Origin: SIAJ01 sp036266155
GTDB lineage: Bacteria; Planctomycetota; Planctomycetia; Gemmatales; Gemmataceae
NCBI GenBank assembly: GCA_036266155.1
Contig: DATANR010000005.1
Location: 1-23,756, forward strand
Reading direction: 5' to 3'
Length of the DNA: 23,756 bases
Part shown: piece by piece, positions 20,612 through 23,756 of the stretch
Layout of the letters: each line of letters opens with the position of its first letter
How positions within the stretch are numbered: the stretch's first letter is position 1
Notes under the pieces: model-generated
Told to the model about the DNA's origin: nothing
Database searches by the model: none
What the model saw: the letters and a program-made list of their open reading frames with translations, nothing else
Position numbers and translations under genes: made by a program

Positions 20612-22618
20612 ATGAACCGCCTCGCCATCTTGGTCACGCTTGCCGTTGTCGTGCCATCCGCTCTTGCGCAGCGGCCGGCAAACGAGCGCCTCGGCGAGGC
20701 CGTTCGCTTGCTTCGCGATGGCACCGAAGCCGAACAAAATGCGGCGGTGAAACAACTCAAGGACCTGAGCGAACACGCGGCTCCGGCGATTCCCGCGCTA
20801 GTTGAATCAATCAAAGATGGCCCACCGGCCCGGCGAGCCGAGATCGCCCGGATCTTGGCAAGCTTCGGGCTGAACGCTAAGGAGGCGATTCCGACTCTCG
20901 TTTCTGTAGTCTGCGAACCGCGTTCCGATCAAGTCCTGTTTCAGGAAGCAATCAACACCATCGCTGCGCTGGGCGAGCCGGGGAATCGCGAAGTCGTTCG
21001 TCGTTGTCTTTCGACTGAAAATCACGGGCGCGGCGGTCGGTATGTTACAACGTTGCATCCGAACTACCTTGGGCAACATCTCGCGGCCACTATTCCAGTG
21101 ATCGCCGAATTGCTCGTTGACTCGGACGCGGGCACGCGACAACGGGCCGCTCTTTCGCTTGCTCTCTTGCTTGCGAGACCCACGAGCACCCAGCCATCGC
21201 CGTTGTTGAAACTTCCTGCGGCAACGCGTGAACGCACCATTCAGGCGCTTCAAATGGCGCTCGATGACCTGGATGCACGCACGCGTTCGTGGGCGGCCGC
21301 GGCGCTGATCGACGCGGATCCGACCACGCTGCCGCAAGCCCTGCCCATTTTGCTGTCAAGCATTCGGTCGCGGAACTCTCAGGGAAACGAGTTAGGCGCG
21401 CTGGTCCGTTCCGGCGCCGCCGGCGCTCGATTGGTTGCGGACTACCTCGACGAGCCGAACCCTGATATTCGCCAGGCGTTGATCGGTTGTCTCACAAGTT
21501 TCGGCGAAGATGCGTTGCCGGCATTGGCCGACTGTCTGCATCATGTCAATCCACGAGTTCGCGAAGGCGTGCTTCGATCGTTGCACAACTCGGGTCGAAT
21601 GGAGAAACTGCGTGCGCACGTGACGGCTCGTCTGGCCGATCCCGATGGCGCCGTCCGGCTTGCGGCTGCCGTCGCACTCGTTGCCAAGGACCCAAAGCGT
21701 GCGGGGAGCACCGTGCCCGTGCTCGCGGCACTTGCATTCGATGTAAATTCTGCCCGGCGTTGGGAAGCTCTGGTGACCTTGTGGACTCTGGGGCCGATGG
21801 CACGGCCCGCGATACCCGACTTGCTGCGCCGCGTTGGATCGGGCGACGGGAACACACGGCTGCTTGCGGCCGAGGCCCTCGCGATGGCCGACCGCTTCTT
21901 GTGGCAAAGTTATGTGCCGGTCTACATCACGATTGTCAAGACTGATGACGGCGGCTTGCGCATGCGTGCCATCAACGGCCTGCGCGACACGGGGCCGAAC
22001 GCCCAGGCTGCCTTGCCGGTTCTTCGCGATTGCTTTGGCGTCAAGGACCCGTTCGTTCGCGTGGCAGCCGCGGAAGCCCTCTTTCGAATTGAACCGAAGG
22101 CTGTCGACGAGTCGGTCGCTTGTCTAATCGCGATGCTCCGCGAACCAAATGTTGGAGGTCGCCAGTACTGTCGCCAATGGCGAGTGATTTCGCGAGCGCT
22201 CGACAAGATGGGCTCAGCAGCGAAAGCGGCCGTCCCAGCACTCATCGAAGCGGCACAATCCGATCCGGACGCGAGCTTTGCTCCCGACATGGCCGCCGTC
22301 GCAATCCGGCTCGATGCGGATCGCGCTGGCGCCGCCTACGGCATGTTTCGAAGCCATTTGAATCCCGGACATCCCGATCCGGACGACTTATGGCTCTCAA
22401 AGATAGTCGACCTCAAAAAGCTAGCTCTGCCGCTCATGCCTGAATTGATCGTTGCTTTGGGCGCGAAGAATGCCGTTCAATTGGAAGCGGCATTCGACAC
22501 GCTGGCCGGCCTGGGTCCAGATGCGCGCGACGCGATTCCAACTCTGCAGGCCATGGTCAATGCAAAAAAGCACGAGGCCCGTGCGAACGAGGTATTGCAG
22601 GTAATTCAAAAGAAGTAA
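20612..22618 (+). CDS. Secreted HEAT-repeat protein
   Basis: This 668-residue protein has a signal peptide (MNRLAILVTLAVVVPSALAQ, cleavage near ALA-Q) followed by an alpha-solenoid of HEAT/PBS-lyase-like repeats throughout. Repeat cores are easy to see: AAPAIPALVESI, AKEAIPTLVSVV, AATIPVIAELLVDSD, EDALPALADCLHHVNPRVREGVL, MARPAIPDLLRRVGSGDGNTRLLAAEAL, NAQAALPVLRDCFGVKDPFVRVAAAEALFRI, AAKAAVPALIEAAQSDPDA, ARDAIPTLQAMV. This repeat type is abundant in planctomycete exported proteins and serves as a protein-binding scaffold; no enzymatic domain is attached. Shine-Dalgarno is weak. Divergent from the phosphodiesterase-like gene with a 108-base gap. Three bases of its downstream gap lead towards the second copy of the dispersed palindrome. 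Confidence 0.9.
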   Translation: MNRLAILVTLAVVVPSALAQRPANERLGEAVRLLRDGTEAEQNAAVKQLKDLSEHAAPAIPALVESIKDGPPARRAEIARILASFGLNAKEAIPTLVSVVCEPRSDQVLFQEAINTIAALGEPGNREVVRRCLSTENHGRGGRYVTTLHPNYLGQHLAATIPVIAELLVDSDAGTRQRAALSLALLLARPTSTQPSPLLKLPAATRERTIQALQMALDDLDARTRSWAAAALIDADPTTLPQALPILLSSIRSRNSQGNELGALVRSGAAGARLVADYLDEPNPDIRQALIGCLTSFGEDALPALADCLHHVNPRVREGVLRSLHNSGRMEKLRAHVTARLADPDGAVRLAAAVALVAKDPKRAGSTVPVLAALAFDVNSARRWEALVTLWTLGPMARPAIPDLLRRVGSGDGNTRLLAAEALAMADRFLWQSYVPVYITIVKTDDGGLRMRAINGLRDTGPNAQAALPVLRDCFGVKDPFVRVAAAEALFRIEPKAVDESVACLIAMLREPNVGGRQYCRQWRVISRALDKMGSAAKAAVPALIEAAQSDPDASFAPDMAAVAIRLDADRAGAAYGMFRSHLNPGHPDPDDLWLSKIVDLKKLALPLMPELIVALGAKNAVQLEAAFDTLAGLGPDARDAIPTLQAMVNAKKHEARANEVLQVIQKK

Positions 22619-22645
22619 TTGACAGGTATGTCGGTTGCGTCGCGC

Positions 22646-22699
22646 GATTCGATACGTTCATGTCGCGCACACCCCCCTGAACGTATTTCTCATCAATTC
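22646..22699 (+). repeat. Dispersed palindromic repeat, copy 2
   Basis: Perfect 9-base arms, atacgttca (22652-22660) and tgaacgtat (22678-22686), surround a loop ending in cacaccccc. The whole segment matches the minus strand of 910-961 from gattcgatacgttca through cacacccccctgaacgtatt to the aattc end. It lies 28 bases beyond the HEAT-repeat gene stop. Both copies sit just downstream of a secreted-protein gene. Confidence 0.75.
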
Positions 22700-22823
22700 C
22701 TCAGGCAGCGCAATCCTGATGCAAGTCATTGTTTGGAAACAACTAGCACTCGTCAGAATGACAGCCGCCAGTCGGCGCGGTTTGCCGTGCGGGAGGGATT
22801 TCGTGAACGAAACGGGGCGGCGC

Positions 22824-23756
22824 TCACTGTTTTCGTCCCGCACGCACTTCCGCCGCAGCCCGGCTGCGGGCATCGAGCGCCACTTCGTCACCTTCTGATA
22901 AGCCGCCGAGCAATTGAATGAACTGGTCGTTCGCTTCGCCGACTTCGACATTACGGCGTTCCGTGCCGCGGCCGTGCTTCACATAGCAAACGGGCTTGCC
23001 TTCGTATTCCGTCACGGCTTGCACCGGCACCATCAGGGCATCGGGCACCGTCTTGACGTGGATGCGGACTTCCGCCGTCATGCCCGGCTTAAGGCCAGCG
23101 CTCGTCGGCATGTTGTCGATGCCGATCTCGACCATGTATTCTTTCACCGTTTGTCGCCAACCTTCGGACTGAGCGAGTGTACCGACGGTCTTCACCGTGC
23201 CGTCGAGCGGGAGATTCGGCAACGCGTCGACCTGCAGCGTGGCGACCTGACCGGGGCCGATCTTCTTGATGACCGATTCGTGGATCTTCACCTTCACCTT
23301 CATGTGCTCTAGATCGGGCAGCGTGAAGATCGGCTGTTGATAGAAGACCACTGCGCCTTGTTGGATTCGGCTGCCTTCGTCGTAGTAGCGCTTGAAGTAG
23401 ACGACGATCCCGTCCTGGGGCGCCTTCATTATGCAATGATCCATCTGAACCTTGACGCGGTCGAGCGTCTGCTTTTCCAGTTTCTCCGTGATGGCGGCCG
23501 CGTCGGCTTCACTCTGCGCCTTGTCGGTGGCGGCCTTCTGGCTCTCCTTGGTTCGGACCAGTTCGCGCTCAGCCTCGCGGGCCTTGCCCTTCAGTTCGGT
23601 GATCTTGCGCTTGCGTTCGAATTCTTGCAGAGCCCCCAGCTCGGCTTCACCTTGAGAGACGTTGAAGCGCTTGTTTTCGACTTGTAATTCCTGGATGCGC
23701 AATTGGTCGAGCGTGACGAACCCCTTCTTGACCAGCCCGCGGGTGAATTCGAGGTT
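22824..23756 (-). CDS. HlyD-family efflux periplasmic adaptor subunit (5' end outside the window)
   Basis: This is a membrane-fusion/adaptor protein linking an inner-membrane transporter (RND or MacB-type ABC) to an outer-membrane channel. The frame is open to the right edge (NLEFTRGLVKKGFVTLDQ precedes the first possible TTG), so at least the N-terminus is missing; 310 codons are present. Visible in order: an end of the helical hairpin, a long Glu/Lys/Ala-rich coiled coil (about 25-90), the second lipoyl half-motif MKAPQDGIVVYF, and beta-barrel and membrane-proximal segments with ALPNLPLDGTVKTVG, LKPGMTAEVRI, ALMVPVQAVTEYEGKPVCYV and GLSEGDEVALDA. The C-terminus is intact. The transporter genes would be expected to the right of the window or elsewhere. 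Confidence 0.9.
   Translation of the reverse strand, partial: NLEFTRGLVKKGFVTLDQLRIQELQVENKRFNVSQGEAELGALQEFERKRKITELKGKAREAERELVRTKESQKAATDKAQSEADAAAITEKLEKQTLDRVKVQMDHCIMKAPQDGIVVYFKRYYDEGSRIQQGAVVFYQQPIFTLPDLEHMKVKVKIHESVIKKIGPGQVATLQVDALPNLPLDGTVKTVGTLAQSEGWRQTVKEYMVEIGIDNMPTSAGLKPGMTAEVRIHVKTVPDALMVPVQAVTEYEGKPVCYVKHGRGTERRNVEVGEANDQFIQLLGGLSEGDEVALDARSRAAAEVRAGRKQ

Overview
The window looks like chromosomal DNA of a planctomycete (Planctomycetota; order not resolved). This rests on: a secreted protein with the LETLDQRTLPS-type N-terminus; a membrane Ser/Thr kinase with C-terminal membrane helices; a WPEFRGPHGDG-type beta-propeller; a secreted HEAT-repeat protein; two adjacent clpP genes behind tig; and many long palindromic intergenic repeats. 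The DNA is GC-rich and there is no phage, plasmid or CRISPR signal.

Layout. (1) 1-682: the first codons of a leftward gene and a small secreted beta-rich protein, then a 435-base gap with an AT-rich stretch and one copy of a dispersed palindrome. (2) 1094-4262: tRNA-Gly(GCC) with a consensus -10 box, then tig, clpP1 and clpP2 (protein folding and proteolysis), with hairpins in both gaps and a strong terminator. (3) 4279-8990, leftward: a surface-polysaccharide set in the order PLP aminotransferase, UDP-GlcNAc-type 6-dehydrogenase, NAD-dependent epimerase/dehydratase, ABC-2 polysaccharide export permease. Each of the three gaps holds a different long inverted repeat. (4) 9341-10015: a secreted protein of unknown function. 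(5) 10129-12557, leftward: a cupin, a hicB antitoxin with a decapitated hicA, a REP-associated tyrosine transposase (RAYT) bracketed by three copies of its presumed REP palindrome, and an isochorismatase-like hydrolase whose stop codon lies in a REP copy. (6) 12729-14027, leftward: a secreted PQQ-type beta-propeller. (7) 14188-19121, rightward: a 1068-residue two-part protein and a membrane Ser/Thr kinase 23 bases downstream. (8) 19130-20503, leftward: an alkaline-phosphatase-superfamily protein with altered metal-ligand motifs. (9) 20612-22618: a secreted HEAT-repeat protein, then the second copy of the dispersed palindrome. (10) 22824-23756, leftward: an HlyD-type efflux adaptor cut by the window edge.

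The two most interesting units are the compact RAYT/REP island, which has truncated a HicAB toxin-antitoxin pair and edited a neighbour's C-terminus, and the 1068-residue protein plus kinase pair. From memory, the N-terminal third of the 1068-residue protein resembles an accessory domain of the FtsH-vWA-MoxR 'ternary' systems, here without those partners in view. No searches were run; family assignments come from motifs recognised by eye.
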